A stretch of 53,924 bases of DNA, taken from the NCBI GenBank assembly GCA_944381625.1, contig CALWLW010000024.1, forward strand, positions 1-53,924, written 5' to 3'. Both the position numbers and the translations under genes were made by a program. Within the stretch, counting starts at the first letter, position 1; each line of letters starts with the position of its first letter. Shown piece after piece: positions 1 through 7,845 of this stretch. The DNA is from an uncultured Lachnoclostridium sp. (GTDB taxonomy: Bacteria; Bacillota; Clostridia; Lachnospirales; Lachnospiraceae). Below the pieces are notes generated by a model that ran no database searches, was not told the origin of the DNA, and saw nothing but the letters and a program-made list of their open reading frames with translations.

Positions 1-183
1 ACCGGCAATCTGGACGAGGATACGGCTTTGGACATTACAGAAATCTTGAAGGAAAGTGCCCATCAGATGAAGAAATGTGTGGTAGTTGTCACTCATTCAA
101 ACGAGCTGGCAAAACAGGCAGATGTGGTGTTCCGGCTGAAAAAGGGTGAATTACAGATAGAGCAAAGCGGGAAATCTTCATAA
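1..183 (+). CDS. ABC transporter ATP-binding protein, C-terminal end (partial)
   Basis: The reading frame is open from the first base and ends with TAA at 181-183, giving the last 60 residues of an ABC ATPase. It opens with TGNLDE, the D-loop that follows the Walker B/EPTGNLD stretch of MacB/LolD-like ATPases. The H-loop histidine follows in VVVTHSNELA, and the tail ends KGELQIEQ. The Walker A and signature motifs must lie to the left of the window. The family usually energises an FtsX-type or exporter permease, and no partner permease is visible downstream. The substrate is unknown. Confidence 0.85.
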   Translation, partial: TGNLDEDTALDITEILKESAHQMKKCVVVVTHSNELAKQADVVFRLKKGELQIEQSGKSS

Positions 184-304
184 CTTATTTTACAGAGCAA
201 GACAAGCACTTGCCAAAACGGGCCAGTCTGCCTTGTGCGGATTGGCCCCATTATAAAAGGATTGCTTTTTTCGTGAAAATCCAGTACACTGTCAACCCTA
301 CACT

Positions 305-335
305 TTAACACCAGACTTATAAAGTGTGGTATAAC
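305..335 (+). promoter_or_regulatory. MerR-type promoter with 19-bp spacer and dyad operator
   Basis: TTAACA (305-310) and TATAAC (330-335) are separated by 19 bp, the long spacer typical of MerR-activated promoters. The spacer is itself a near-perfect dyad: CCAGACTT, ATA, AAGTGTGG, with one mismatch between the 8-bp arms. Binding of a MerR-family protein to such a spacer is known to realign the -35 and -10 elements. It lies directly in front of the merR-like gene, so autoregulation is the simplest reading. The -10 box overlaps an upstream in-frame GTG at 324, which argues that translation starts later. Confidence 0.7.
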
Positions 336-359
336 AAAAATGGCCTCAGAAAGCAAGCG

Positions 360-899
360 GTGACTATCATAAAGGTTTCCGCTGCCGGAAATTATGAAGA
401 AGCTGCCGCACTGACCCGCCTCTATATCCAGCAGGTGGATCAGGAGCGAAAAAATGCGGAGGAAGCAATTCAGATTACCCGGAAAATACTTGCCGGGTTA
501 GATGGAGGAGAACATACAGGTATTTACTTCACACGAAAAGAAGCTGCGGATTTTCTCGGCGTTACCATAGACACGCTGCGGAACTGGGAATTGAATGGCC
601 TGTTCACAATCAAGCGCAGAGAGAACGGTTATCGTGTCTATTCTGAGAAGGATATACAACGCTTGAAGATCATCCGTTCCCTTCGCTGCGCGAATTACTC
701 GCTGGCAGCCATTTTACGGATGCTGCGGGCGGTTGGCGACGATCCCGCCGCAAATATCCGTACAGTCATTGATACGCCGAATGAGGATGACGATATTATG
801 AAGGCGTGCGACAAGCTGCTTACCTCTCTGTCTGAGGCCCGGAAAAATGCGGTTTATGTAGCCGGACAAATTGAAAAAATGCAGGAAATGACAAAATAA
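360..899 (+). CDS. MerR-family transcriptional regulator, possibly N-terminally truncated
   Basis: About 179 residues from GTG 360; the frame stays open back to 309 but a TAA lies at 306-308. A complete MerR helix-turn-helix runs from FTRKEAADFLGVTIDTLR through the wing (ENGYRVYSEKDIQRL) to the LRMLRAV helix. About 55 mostly helical residues precede it and a helical effector/dimerisation tail follows. Having the DNA-binding domain in the middle is odd. It may be the second domain of a double-MerR protein whose first domain was lost, since the residues encoded just upstream (WYNKNGL) resemble the end of another MerR HTH. The start sits just downstream of the MerR-type promoter at 305-335. The target is probably the adjacent, now decayed, ABC-2 exporter. 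Confidence 0.6.
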   Translation: MTIIKVSAAGNYEEAAALTRLYIQQVDQERKNAEEAIQITRKILAGLDGGEHTGIYFTRKEAADFLGVTIDTLRNWELNGLFTIKRRENGYRVYSEKDIQRLKIIRSLRCANYSLAAILRMLRAVGDDPAANIRTVIDTPNEDDDIMKACDKLLTSLSEARKNAVYVAGQIEKMQEMTK

Positions 900-931
900 A
901 AGCCTACATTGACCCACCATACCACCGAACC

Positions 932-1294
932 ATGCTAACCTTTAACCATCAAAATGCGAATGGCGCGGGCAAGACTACCACGATAGAGTGCATTTTAGGT
1001 ACTCGGAAGGCAGACGCGGGATCTGTTTCTATTTTAGGGTTAGACCCTCGAAAGAACCGAAAAGAACTCTTTGAGCAGGTCGGCGTACAATTTCAGGAAG
1101 CCAGCTACTCGGACAAGATTAAGGTTTGGGAGCTGTGCGAAGAAACCGCCTGCCTTTACCGGAAAGCTGCAAATTACGAGGAGCTTTTGAGGCAGTTTGG
1201 TCTGTGGGAGAAACGAGGCGCTTTCGTAAATGAACTGTCCGGCGGGCAAAAGCAGCGGCTATTCATCGTTTTAGCACTTCTGGTGGTGTTATGA
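932..1294 (+). pseudogene. ABC-2 exporter ATPase remnant, both ends lost
   Basis: Homology starts abruptly at the Walker A region: NGAGKTTTIECILG is present but the usual GP before it and the preceding 30 or so residues are missing. The Q-loop (VGVQFQEASY) and signature motif (LSGGQKQRLFIVLAL) follow. The frame then stops after LVVL, before any Walker B, D-loop or H-loop. A drug-exporter-type ATPase (DrrA/CcmA class) of about 300 residues has been reduced to about 110. Without Walker B it cannot hydrolyse ATP. The break coincides with the start of the permease remnant, so one deletion probably removed the end of this gene and the beginning of the next. Confidence 0.75.
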
Positions 1295-1821
1295 GACTCC
1301 CGTTGGTGATTTCCGACTACCGGCAGAAGAAAATACTGAAACGCTATAAGGTAACGCCGACCAGCCCTGTCCTACTGCTGGCCGTACAGGTTTCTATTTA
1401 CGCCATTTACTCGTTGCTTTCTTTAATACTGGTCTATCTGGTAGGAAGTCTGTTCTTCGGAGTGCGGTTGCCCGGTTCTGTGGGAATCTTTCTGGCCTCT
1501 TATCTTCTGGTGATGCTTTCCACATTCAGCATTGGAATGATGGTGGGCGGAGTAGCACCGAATATGAAAGTTGCAAGTATTGTCGCCAGCGTTTTGTATT
1601 TCCCCATGTTGATCTTCTCCGGAGCCACCCTTCCATACGAGGTGATGCCGACTGCATTGCAGAGGATTGCAGATATTCTTCCGCTGACGCAGGGGATCAA
1701 ATTGCTGAAAGCAGCTTCACTGGGCTTATCAATAGATGTTGCCTGGCTCCCTCTGGTTGTCATGGTGGCTCTGATTATTATCTGCGGAGGAATTGCGGTG
1801 AAATTCTTCAAGTGGGAATAA
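1291..1821 (+). pseudogene. ABC-2 type permease remnant (C-terminal two-thirds)
   Basis: The sequence begins inside a typical ABC-2 permease at RLPLVISDYRQKKILKRYKV and keeps four to five hydrophobic segments (roughly residues 25-50, 60-85, 90-115 and 150-170) to the normal end FFKWE. The large N-terminal part with the first membrane helices and the extracytoplasmic region is missing. The putative ATG overlaps the stop of the truncated ATPase, which fits a fusion scar rather than a real start. It was once the membrane half of the exporter whose ATPase remnant precedes it, and is probably non-functional. Confidence 0.7.
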
Positions 1822-1834
1822 AGCAGTCATCCTG

Positions 1835-2050
1835 AGTGAAAAAGGGATCCTGTATCGGATGAACCGTTCCATCCAGGTAGAAGGAGCCTTTGGAGTATTG
1901 AAAAACGATTATGAATTTCAGAGATTTCTGCTGAGGGAAAAAACCAAGGTAAAACTGGAGATTCTTTTGTTGTGCCTGGGATATAATCGTACGGCAAAAA
2001 TCCGGCGTTCTACTCTAAAAATAGAGAGAACGCCGGATTTTTGGCTGTAG
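1835..2050 (+). pseudogene. IS1182-family transposase, C-terminal remnant
   Basis: The residues around RMNRSIQVEGAFGVLKNDYE, followed by a FQRFLLREKTKVKLEILLLCLGYN stretch, match the C-terminal end of the DDE domain of IS1182-type transposases. The frame is open from about 1835 (SEKGILYRM) but nothing upstream continues the transposase, so most of the element is gone. The last 20 or so codons run into a terminator-like hairpin at 1996-2042 and are not transposase. It marks an old insertion or deletion boundary at the junction with the met operon. Confidence 0.75.
1996..2042. terminator. Hairpin terminator at the end of the IS remnant
   Basis: An inverted repeat of about 20 bp (AAAAATCCGGCGTTCT... 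/ ...AGAACGCCGGATTTTT) with an A-rich loop is flanked by A5 on the left and T5 on the right, so it can act as an intrinsic terminator on either strand. It may be part of the old IS1182 end. Confidence 0.65.
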
Positions 2051-2060
2051 CGAGCGGAAA

Positions 2061-2099
2061 GTGTCGCTCAATCATCCGTTATAGATGATTTTGCGACAC
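2061..2099. terminator. Two-step hairpin downstream of metQ
   Basis: GTGTCGC (2061-2067) pairs with GCGACAC (2093-2099), and inside it AATCATC pairs with GATGATT around a 7-nt loop. It lies 30 bp past the metQ stop and could end the leftward metNIQ transcript, although no long U tract follows on that strand. It may equally be an IS end structure. Confidence 0.4.
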
Positions 2100-2130
2100 C
2101 CCCTTGACTTCAGTCCGTCGCCGTCAGTCT

Positions 2131-3024
2131 CTATTCTACCGGGATCACTGCTCCCTGATAGGTATCGTTGATATAAGCGGCAATCTCGTCAGATTTCAGC
2201 ACATCCACCAGCGCTTTGACCGCGTCGGATTCTTCGTTTCCGGCTTTTACAGCGATCACATTCACATAGGTCTGGGACGCTTCGGAATCCGCCTGCTCAT
2301 ATGCCAGCGCATCCGTGGCCACGGAATATCCTGCCTGAAGCGCATAGTTTCCATTCATGACCACGTAGGAAGTTTCACCCACCACGCGCGGCACCTGAGC
2401 TGCTTCCAGCTCCACGATCTCCACATTCATGGGGTTCTCCACGATATCCGTCACTGTCGCCATCAGGCCTGCGCCCTCTTTCAGCGTGATGATGCCGTTG
2501 TCCTGCAGAAGAAGCAGGGCTCTCGCCTCGTTGGTGGTATCGTTGGGCACTGCGATGGTATCACCCTCGGAGAGTTCGTCCAGGCTTGCCTTGGCGCTGG
2601 GATAGATGCCGAACGGCTCATAATGGATGCCGCTTGCATTGGCCAGATCTGTGCCTCTCTCCTCATTGAACGCCTCCAGGTACTGTTTGTGCTGGAAATA
2701 GTTGGCGTCAAAATCGCCGCTGTCCACTACCATGTTCGGCTGTACATAGTCGTCAAACACCGTAACCTGCAGGTCGTATCCCTGCTCTGCCAGGAGCGGC
2801 TTTGCCTGCTCCAGAATCTCCGCGTGGGGCGTAGCGCTGGCGGCTACCGTGATCACCTGAAGGTCTCCGGCTGCTTCCGCCTCTCCCGCTTCGTCCGCGG
2901 TCTCTCCTGCTTCCGCCTCCGTGGTGCTGTCCTGTGCCGGAGCCTCCTCCGTGCTGCTGCCGCAGCCGGTCAGCGTGCCGAAAGCCAGCACGCCTGTGAG
3001 CAATACTGCTGCTAACTTTTTCAT
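2131..3024 (-). CDS. metQ: Methionine ABC transporter substrate-binding lipoprotein MetQ
   Basis: 297 residues with a lipoprotein signal: MKKLAAVLLTGVLAFGTLTG followed by the lipobox cysteine (LTGC, Cys21). A low-complexity acidic/alanine linker of about 30 residues tethers the NlpA/MetQ domain (from about residue 55: QVITVAASATPHAEIL, then DANYFQHKQYLEAFN and IAVPNDTTNEARALLLLQ). The protein captures L- or D-methionine outside the membrane and delivers it to MetI. It is the last gene of the leftward metN-metI-metQ operon, 18 bp after metI, the usual MUT-family order. No SAM riboswitch or T-box was seen ahead of the operon. Confidence 0.95.
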   Translation of the reverse strand: MKKLAAVLLTGVLAFGTLTGCGSSTEEAPAQDSTTEAEAGETADEAGEAEAAGDLQVITVAASATPHAEILEQAKPLLAEQGYDLQVTVFDDYVQPNMVVDSGDFDANYFQHKQYLEAFNEERGTDLANASGIHYEPFGIYPSAKASLDELSEGDTIAVPNDTTNEARALLLLQDNGIITLKEGAGLMATVTDIVENPMNVEIVELEAAQVPRVVGETSYVVMNGNYALQAGYSVATDALAYEQADSEASQTYVNVIAVKAGNEESDAVKALVDVLKSDEIAAYINDTYQGAVIPVE

Positions 3025-3042
3025 AACATAATCTCCTCTCTG

Positions 3043-3708
3043 TTATTTTCTTTTATCTAAACGGGAGGCAAGATACATGCCCACCGTCTGGAACAACTGT
3101 ACCAGTAAAATCAACAGGATGACCGTCACGATCATGATGTCCATCTGATAGCGGTGATAACCGTACCGCACCGCGATGTCGCCCAGTCCGCCGCCGCCGA
3201 CGGCTCCCGCCATGGCGGAATACCCCAGGATCGTACCGATGGCGATGGTACTGCCCGTGATCAGGGACGTACGCGCTTCCACCAGAAGTACCTTCACGAT
3301 AATCCGCATATTGCTGGCTCCCATGGATCTGGCGGCTTCAATAACCCCGGCGTCCACCTCCTTGATGGAAGATTCCACCATACGGGCGACAAACGGGATC
3401 GCGGCGATGGTCAACGGCACAATCGTGGCCGTAGACCCGTAACTCTTCCCCACGATAAATTTCGTAAACGGAATCAGCAGAATCAGAAGAACCAGGAACG
3501 GGACGCTGCGGACGATATTGGCGACCACATCCATGACTTTGTAAACCGCCGCGTTGGGCTTCAGTCCATCCTTGTCCGTCACCGCCAGAAGCACGCCCAT
3601 GGGGAGCCCGAACGCATACCCCAGCACGGTGGAGCCAATCGTCATATAAAGGGTCTCTCCGATCCCCTGGATCAGCATATCTATGATTTCCTGTGTCCAC
3701 ATGGTCAA
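3043..3708 (-). CDS. metI: Methionine ABC transporter permease MetI
   Basis: 221 residues with about five membrane segments and the EAA loop (EAARSMGASNMRIIVKVLLVEA) that contacts the ATPase. Its start overlaps the metN stop by 4 bp; ATG 3702 (MWTQEI) is an alternative start two codons in. It forms the homodimeric membrane channel of the high-affinity methionine importer. Its length is normal for the family (about 217-225 residues). Confidence 0.95.
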   Translation of the reverse strand: MTMWTQEIIDMLIQGIGETLYMTIGSTVLGYAFGLPMGVLLAVTDKDGLKPNAAVYKVMDVVANIVRSVPFLVLLILLIPFTKFIVGKSYGSTATIVPLTIAAIPFVARMVESSIKEVDAGVIEAARSMGASNMRIIVKVLLVEARTSLITGSTIAIGTILGYSAMAGAVGGGGLGDIAVRYGYHRYQMDIMIVTVILLILLVQLFQTVGMYLASRLDKRK

Positions 3709-4727
3709 TCCACCTCCCCAATCTCCAGCCCGCGTTCTCTAAGATGCGCTTTCATGGCTTCCACCTGCCGGCTGTCTTTCATAAACTGCAGGATCATCTC
3801 CCCTTTGGCGACGCCTCCCACATTCTTGGTATCTGCCTTCAGAATGTTCACCGGTTCCCGGAACGTCAGAATCAGGTTCGCAATCACCGGCTCAAAAGCC
3901 GAGTTGGCAGAAAATACAATACGGATCTTCTCTCCGCTCTCGATCACCGGCTGTACGGCCTTCTGTCCATCCTCCACGTCGGAGCCTGTATCCTTGCGGA
4001 TCAGCTCTTTGGCCACTTCCGATTTGGGATGGCTGAAGATCTCCGACACCAGACCTTCCTCCACCACTTCTCCTTCATTCATGATCACCACCCGGCGACA
4101 GATCTCACGCACCACCGACATCTGGTGGGTGATGATGACGATCGTGATGCCGAAGCGGGCATTGATATCCTTCAAAAGTTCCAGGATCGAATAGGTGGTC
4201 TGGGGGTCCAGTGCGCTGGTGGCCTCGTCGCACAGGAGGATCTTGGGGTTCGACGCCAGGGCTCTGGCAATGGCCACGCGCTGCTTCTGTCCTCCGGACA
4301 GCTGGGCCGGATAGGACTCCGCCTTGTCTGTCAGGCCGACGATCTCCAGAAGTTCCATGGCCCGCTCATGCGCATCCTTTTTCTTCTTCCCCTGTATGTA
4401 CAGCGGAAAGCACACGTTCTCCAGCACCGATTTCTGCATCAGCAGGTTGAAGTGCTGGAAAATCATCCCGATCTCTTCTCTCTGCTTTCTCAACTCTTTC
4501 TCCGTATAATCGCTCAGGGATTTTCCTTTGATCAGGACTCTCCCCTCCGTGGGAACCTCAAGGAAATTCATGCATCGCACCAGCGTGCTCTTTCCCGCGC
4601 CGGACATACCGATGATCCCGAAGATATCCCCCGCCTCCACGGACAGGTTCACATTTTTTAACGCCTCCACCTTTCCATCTTTGGACAGGTAGGACTTACA
4701 TAGATTCTCTACTACTATCTCAGACAT
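3705..4727 (-). CDS. metN: Methionine ABC transporter ATP-binding protein MetN
   Basis: About 340 residues from ATG 4727, chosen because AGAAAGG sits 8 bp upstream; the frame extends to a TTG at 4751. Walker A (GMSGAGKST), signature ([15 protein letters not shown]), Walker B (ILLCDEATSALDP) and the H-loop (IVIITHQM) are intact. The last 75 or so residues form the NIL domain (from IRIVFSANSAFEPVI), which in MetN proteins binds methionine and shuts down transport when the cell is replete. First gene of the operon. Confidence 0.95.
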   Translation of the reverse strand: MSEIVVENLCKSYLSKDGKVEALKNVNLSVEAGDIFGIIGMSGAGKSTLVRCMNFLEVPTEGRVLIKGKSLSDYTEKELRKQREEIGMIFQHFNLLMQKSVLENVCFPLYIQGKKKKDAHERAMELLEIVGLTDKAESYPAQLSGGQKQRVAIARALASNPKILLCDEATSALDPQTTYSILELLKDINARFGITIVIITHQMSVVREICRRVVIMNEGEVVEEGLVSEIFSHPKSEVAKELIRKDTGSDVEDGQKAVQPVIESGEKIRIVFSANSAFEPVIANLILTFREPVNILKADTKNVGGVAKGEMILQFMKDSRQVEAMKAHLRERGLEIGEVD

Positions 4728-4839
4728 ATCCTCAGCCTTTCTGCTTTTCAAACTACATGCACATACTGTACCACAGATGCGGATTACCAGTCAAGCAAGC
4801 CGTCTGTTTTTCCCGCTCCCGGAAGGAAGCCCGGCCTGT

Positions 4840-6216
4840 CTACGCAGCTGTCCGCGAACCGCAGCCGCCTTTCCCGCTCAGGCGCTTCCGGTATATTCCC
4901 AAAAACAGCACGCTGGTCACCGACGCCGCCAGCACGTCCGCCAGAGGTTCCGCATAAAACGCCGACCGCGCCGCGAAAAACAGGGGCAGGACGCAGGTCG
5001 ATCCCAGATACAGGGACTTGCGCAGCAGGGAAAGTCCCAAAGAAATCCTGGTCATGCTCAGCGCAGTGAGCGCGTCCACAAACACATACTGCAGGCTCAG
5101 AGGGATGATCATCAGCGTAAACACGCGGATGCCCCAGACAGAAAGCTCCTGGTATTCGGGCACGTTGGTAAAAATCCTCACAAAATACTGGGGAAGAATC
5201 CGGGACACAAAAAACATCACCGTAGTGAATGCCAGGCACAGCAGCAGGACCCAGAATATGGTCCGGCGGATGCGTTCCGGCTTTCCCGCCCCATAGTTGA
5301 AGCTGATCAACGGCTGGGAACCGCTGGTCACCCCCAGCATGGGCGAAGTAATCAGCAGCATATAGCTCTGCACGATGGTGGCCGCCGTGATCAGCGTATC
5401 CCCGTATTCCGCCCCGCCGTAATACTGCAGTACCGTATTCAGGGCTATGATGATCAGGCTGTCCGTGGCCAGGATCAGGAAGGGGGAGAAGCCGATGGCC
5501 AGGATCTGTTTTCCCAGCGCCGGCTCCGGTTTCGCCAGGCGCACCGGGATGCGCATCTTCCTGCTCTTCAGCGTCCACAGGACGAACACGCACGAAGCAG
5601 TCTGGGCGATCACCGTGGCGGCCGCCGCCCCCGCAATATTCATATGAAACCCAAAGATAAAAACCGGGTCCAGCACAATGTTCACCACCGCCCCGATGAG
5701 CGTGGTGGCCATCCCCAGAAACGGATAGCCCTGAGCCGTGATAAAATAGTTCATCCCCATGGACAAAAGAGCAAAAAACGTCCCCAGGGTATAGATCGTC
5801 AGGTAAGCGTCCGCATAGGCGTAGGTGGCCTCGCTGGCGCCGAACCACCACAGGAGCCGTTCCTTGCACAGCAGAAAGATCACCGTCAGGGCCAGCGACA
5901 GACCCACCAGCATGGAAAAGCTGGACGCCAGGATTTTCTCCGCGCCTTTATGGTCTTCCGCCCCCAGGCGGATGGAAAACAGCACAGAGCCGCCGATGCC
6001 GATCCATGTCCCGAATGAGGACAAAAGCGTGATAATCGGCGCGCAGACCCCGGCTCCCGCCAGGGACACGCCTCCGATTACCGGAATATTTCCTATATAA
6101 ATCCGATCCACGATACTGTACAGCACGTTCACAAACTGGGCAAACATGAACGGTACCGACACCTTCAGCACCAGTACCGGGATGGAATCTCTGCCGAAAT
6201 CATTGGTCTTTTTCAC
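4840..6216 (-). CDS. MATE-family efflux transporter
   Basis: About 458 residues starting at GTG 6216 (VKKTNDFGRDSIP), with AGAAGG 7 bp upstream. An upstream ATG at 6270 would run through the operator palindrome and is rejected. The protein has 12 hydrophobic segments in two similar halves, with the MATE-typical PVLVLKVSVPFMFAQFVNVLYSIVD opening and GIGGSVLFSIRLGAED in helix 2. It is most like the DinF/NorM-type Na+- or H+-coupled exporters of Clostridia; the substrate cannot be read from sequence. It is separated from metN by 112 bp and has its own promoter region. Confidence 0.9.
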   Translation of the reverse strand: MKKTNDFGRDSIPVLVLKVSVPFMFAQFVNVLYSIVDRIYIGNIPVIGGVSLAGAGVCAPIITLLSSFGTWIGIGGSVLFSIRLGAEDHKGAEKILASSFSMLVGLSLALTVIFLLCKERLLWWFGASEATYAYADAYLTIYTLGTFFALLSMGMNYFITAQGYPFLGMATTLIGAVVNIVLDPVFIFGFHMNIAGAAAATVIAQTASCVFVLWTLKSRKMRIPVRLAKPEPALGKQILAIGFSPFLILATDSLIIIALNTVLQYYGGAEYGDTLITAATIVQSYMLLITSPMLGVTSGSQPLISFNYGAGKPERIRRTIFWVLLLCLAFTTVMFFVSRILPQYFVRIFTNVPEYQELSVWGIRVFTLMIIPLSLQYVFVDALTALSMTRISLGLSLLRKSLYLGSTCVLPLFFAARSAFYAEPLADVLAASVTSVLFLGIYRKRLSGKGGCGSRTAA

Positions 6217-6243
6217 AGTGCAGCCTTCTTTCCCATTAGTAAA

Positions 6244-6278
6244 AGGATTTTCCCCGGGGAAAATCCTCATACACTATA
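6244..6278 (-). promoter_or_regulatory. MATE gene promoter with a 24-bp perfect palindrome over the transcription start
   Basis: On the minus strand TATAGT (forward 6273-6278) is a good -10 box. Immediately downstream, forward 6244-6267, lies a gapless palindrome with half-site AGGATTTTCCCC, 12 bp per arm. It would cover about +1 to +24 of the transcript and ends 27 bp before the GTG start. This is the usual place for a repressor operator (TetR/MarR-like), so the exporter is probably repressed until an inducer appears. The regulator gene is not adjacent. The -35 is poor. Confidence 0.6.
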
Positions 6279-6360
6279 CTACAACTGCGGGGAAAAAACC
6301 ACCTTGATTTGAAAAAAACACGCTGCCGGCTCACACACAGAGAAAATTCCCCCGTACCGG

Positions 6361-7641
6361 CTATTCCGCCACCTTAATCGCATTGGGATAGATCCTGTTC
6401 AGCCGCTCATCATCGAACCGCTCGTCCATGACCTCCTGCCACGCCGACTGGGCCGGCACGCCCCGGCTCCGTTCGTCCTGCCGGACCAGCGCCAGGAACG
6501 ACACAGCCATATTGCAGGTCATGAACAGGATCACCGCCCATGTGACCACCGTCCCGGCCCGCCTGGGCAGGCGCTCGATCCAGTCGGAAAACCTCGGATA
6601 CAGCGCCTTGAACCATATAACGGCCGCAAAGCCCCAGAAGAAGCAGTACAGAAGGTTGATCCTTCCGCCCAGGTTAAAGGGGATCTTGCTGTAGTCCCAG
6701 AATACAGTCCCAAACATCAGCTCCGTCATCACGCTGCACAAATATTCGTAAGCACCGCCCAGAACCGTTCCAGCCAGGAACAGGAACATGCTGGGCCGAT
6801 CTCTGTAGCGGTACAGCAGCACAGTCACAAAGGCAATGGCCATGCCCCAGACGATGCTGAACGGCCCCCAGACCAGACTGCTCCGGCTCATCCACACGCC
6901 CGCCGTGAGCCGGCAGAAGATCGTCTCCACAATATCTCCCAAAAACGATCCAATAAAAAACAGCAGCACAATTTTGTAAAAACTGCAGCCGGAAGCGAAC
7001 ACGCCCTCTTCGGCCTTCTCTTCCGCCCGTCTTGGATATGCCCGTTCCACCCGGCGGTTGACCAGGATATACACGCGCTCGCCCAGACGCCCGCTTACCC
7101 GCGTGAACCATCTGTCCACCTGCTCCCATTCCCGGACCCGCTCCGCTTTCCCGGACAGGATGACCAGCGTGGCCAGGATATCCAGGGCCAGCGCCGCCAG
7201 GAGGATCCACAGCACCACATGACCGGCATTGACCGGGATCAGGCGGAACATGCCCAGCCAGAATTTATTCAGCCATTTCACGCAGACCAGACCCAGAAGC
7301 CCCCACAGCAGGGACATGGGCAGACAGATATAACCGTCCAGATTCCATTTGATATGGGAGTAGTCCCACCATTTCTCATGGTAAAACCGTTCGATCCAGT
7401 GACCGGCCAGCCATTCCGCCACCGTAGCCAGGATCATGGAACCCCAGAACAGCCAGAACGGGGAAAGTTCGCTGTAGAACAGGGTCAGCGCCGCCAGCAC
7501 AATACCGTAGAGGACGCAGAACGGCCCGTTGACCAGTCCCCGGTTGGTAAATCGCTTATTCTTCCAGGCTGCCATCACCGTCTCCAGGATCCATCCATGG
7601 AACGATCCCATGAAAAACAGCCACATCAGTTCGTAATTCAT
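6361..7641 (-). CDS. Duplicated CmpB-family (PF06541-like) integral membrane protein
   Basis: 426 residues; AAGGAGA lies 6 bp before ATG 7641. Two homologous membrane units are visible. The first (residues about 1-150) has GSFHGWILETV, RGLVNGPFCVLYG and WWDYSHIKWNLDGYICLPMSLLWG. The second (about 225-370) has GSFLGDIVETI, RSSLVWGPFSIVWG and FWDYSKIPFNLGGRINLLYCFFWG. A basic cytoplasmic linker of about 70 residues joins them. Most family members carry one unit and are annotated as putative ABC permeases, although no ATPase is adjacent here. The function is unknown; the conserved W/F-DYS...NL.G.I motif is the family hallmark. Confidence 0.7.
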   Translation of the reverse strand: MNYELMWLFFMGSFHGWILETVMAAWKNKRFTNRGLVNGPFCVLYGIVLAALTLFYSELSPFWLFWGSMILATVAEWLAGHWIERFYHEKWWDYSHIKWNLDGYICLPMSLLWGLLGLVCVKWLNKFWLGMFRLIPVNAGHVVLWILLAALALDILATLVILSGKAERVREWEQVDRWFTRVSGRLGERVYILVNRRVERAYPRRAEEKAEEGVFASGCSFYKIVLLFFIGSFLGDIVETIFCRLTAGVWMSRSSLVWGPFSIVWGMAIAFVTVLLYRYRDRPSMFLFLAGTVLGGAYEYLCSVMTELMFGTVFWDYSKIPFNLGGRINLLYCFFWGFAAVIWFKALYPRFSDWIERLPRRAGTVVTWAVILFMTCNMAVSFLALVRQDERSRGVPAQSAWQEVMDERFDDERLNRIYPNAIKVAE

Positions 7642-7786
7642 GTGTTCTCCTTTTCTTCTATTCTAAATAGTAAGTATCATGATTGTAATATAGCTTTCCC
7701 TGTTCCGGACATGGACAATATCCTTTTTCTGTCATATTTTTGTACAGATCATCCGCTGTGTCCAACGCACAGCCGCAGAAAAAAGC

Positions 7787-7815
7787 TTGCCGGCCCCGCG
7801 CCTTCGTGCTACAGT
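7787..7815 (+). promoter_or_regulatory. Promoter of the nitroreductase gene
   Basis: TTGCCG (7787-7792), 17 bp, TACAGT (7810-7815), giving a short leader of about 25 nt before the Shine-Dalgarno GGAGG. A small dyad (GCTGTG / CACAGC, 7755-7772) lies just upstream of the -35 and could be an operator. Confidence 0.6.
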
Positions 7816-7845
7816 TAGAGTAACAAAACTTGAGGAGGTCCCATT

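Noticed and set aside
1835..2050. Functional IS1182 element
   Set aside because: Only the last part of the transposase remains, with no complete inverted ends.
2104..3015. 303-codon frame antisense to metQ
   Set aside because: Shadow of metQ, which has a clear signal peptide and domain.
4728..4839. SAM riboswitch or T-box ahead of metNIQ
   Set aside because: The 112-bp gap is too short and shows neither the conserved core nor a terminator/antiterminator pair.
4777..6018. 413-codon frame antisense to the MATE gene
   Set aside because: Arg/Gln/His-rich composition of a GC-rich antisense shadow; the opposite strand is a clear MATE protein.
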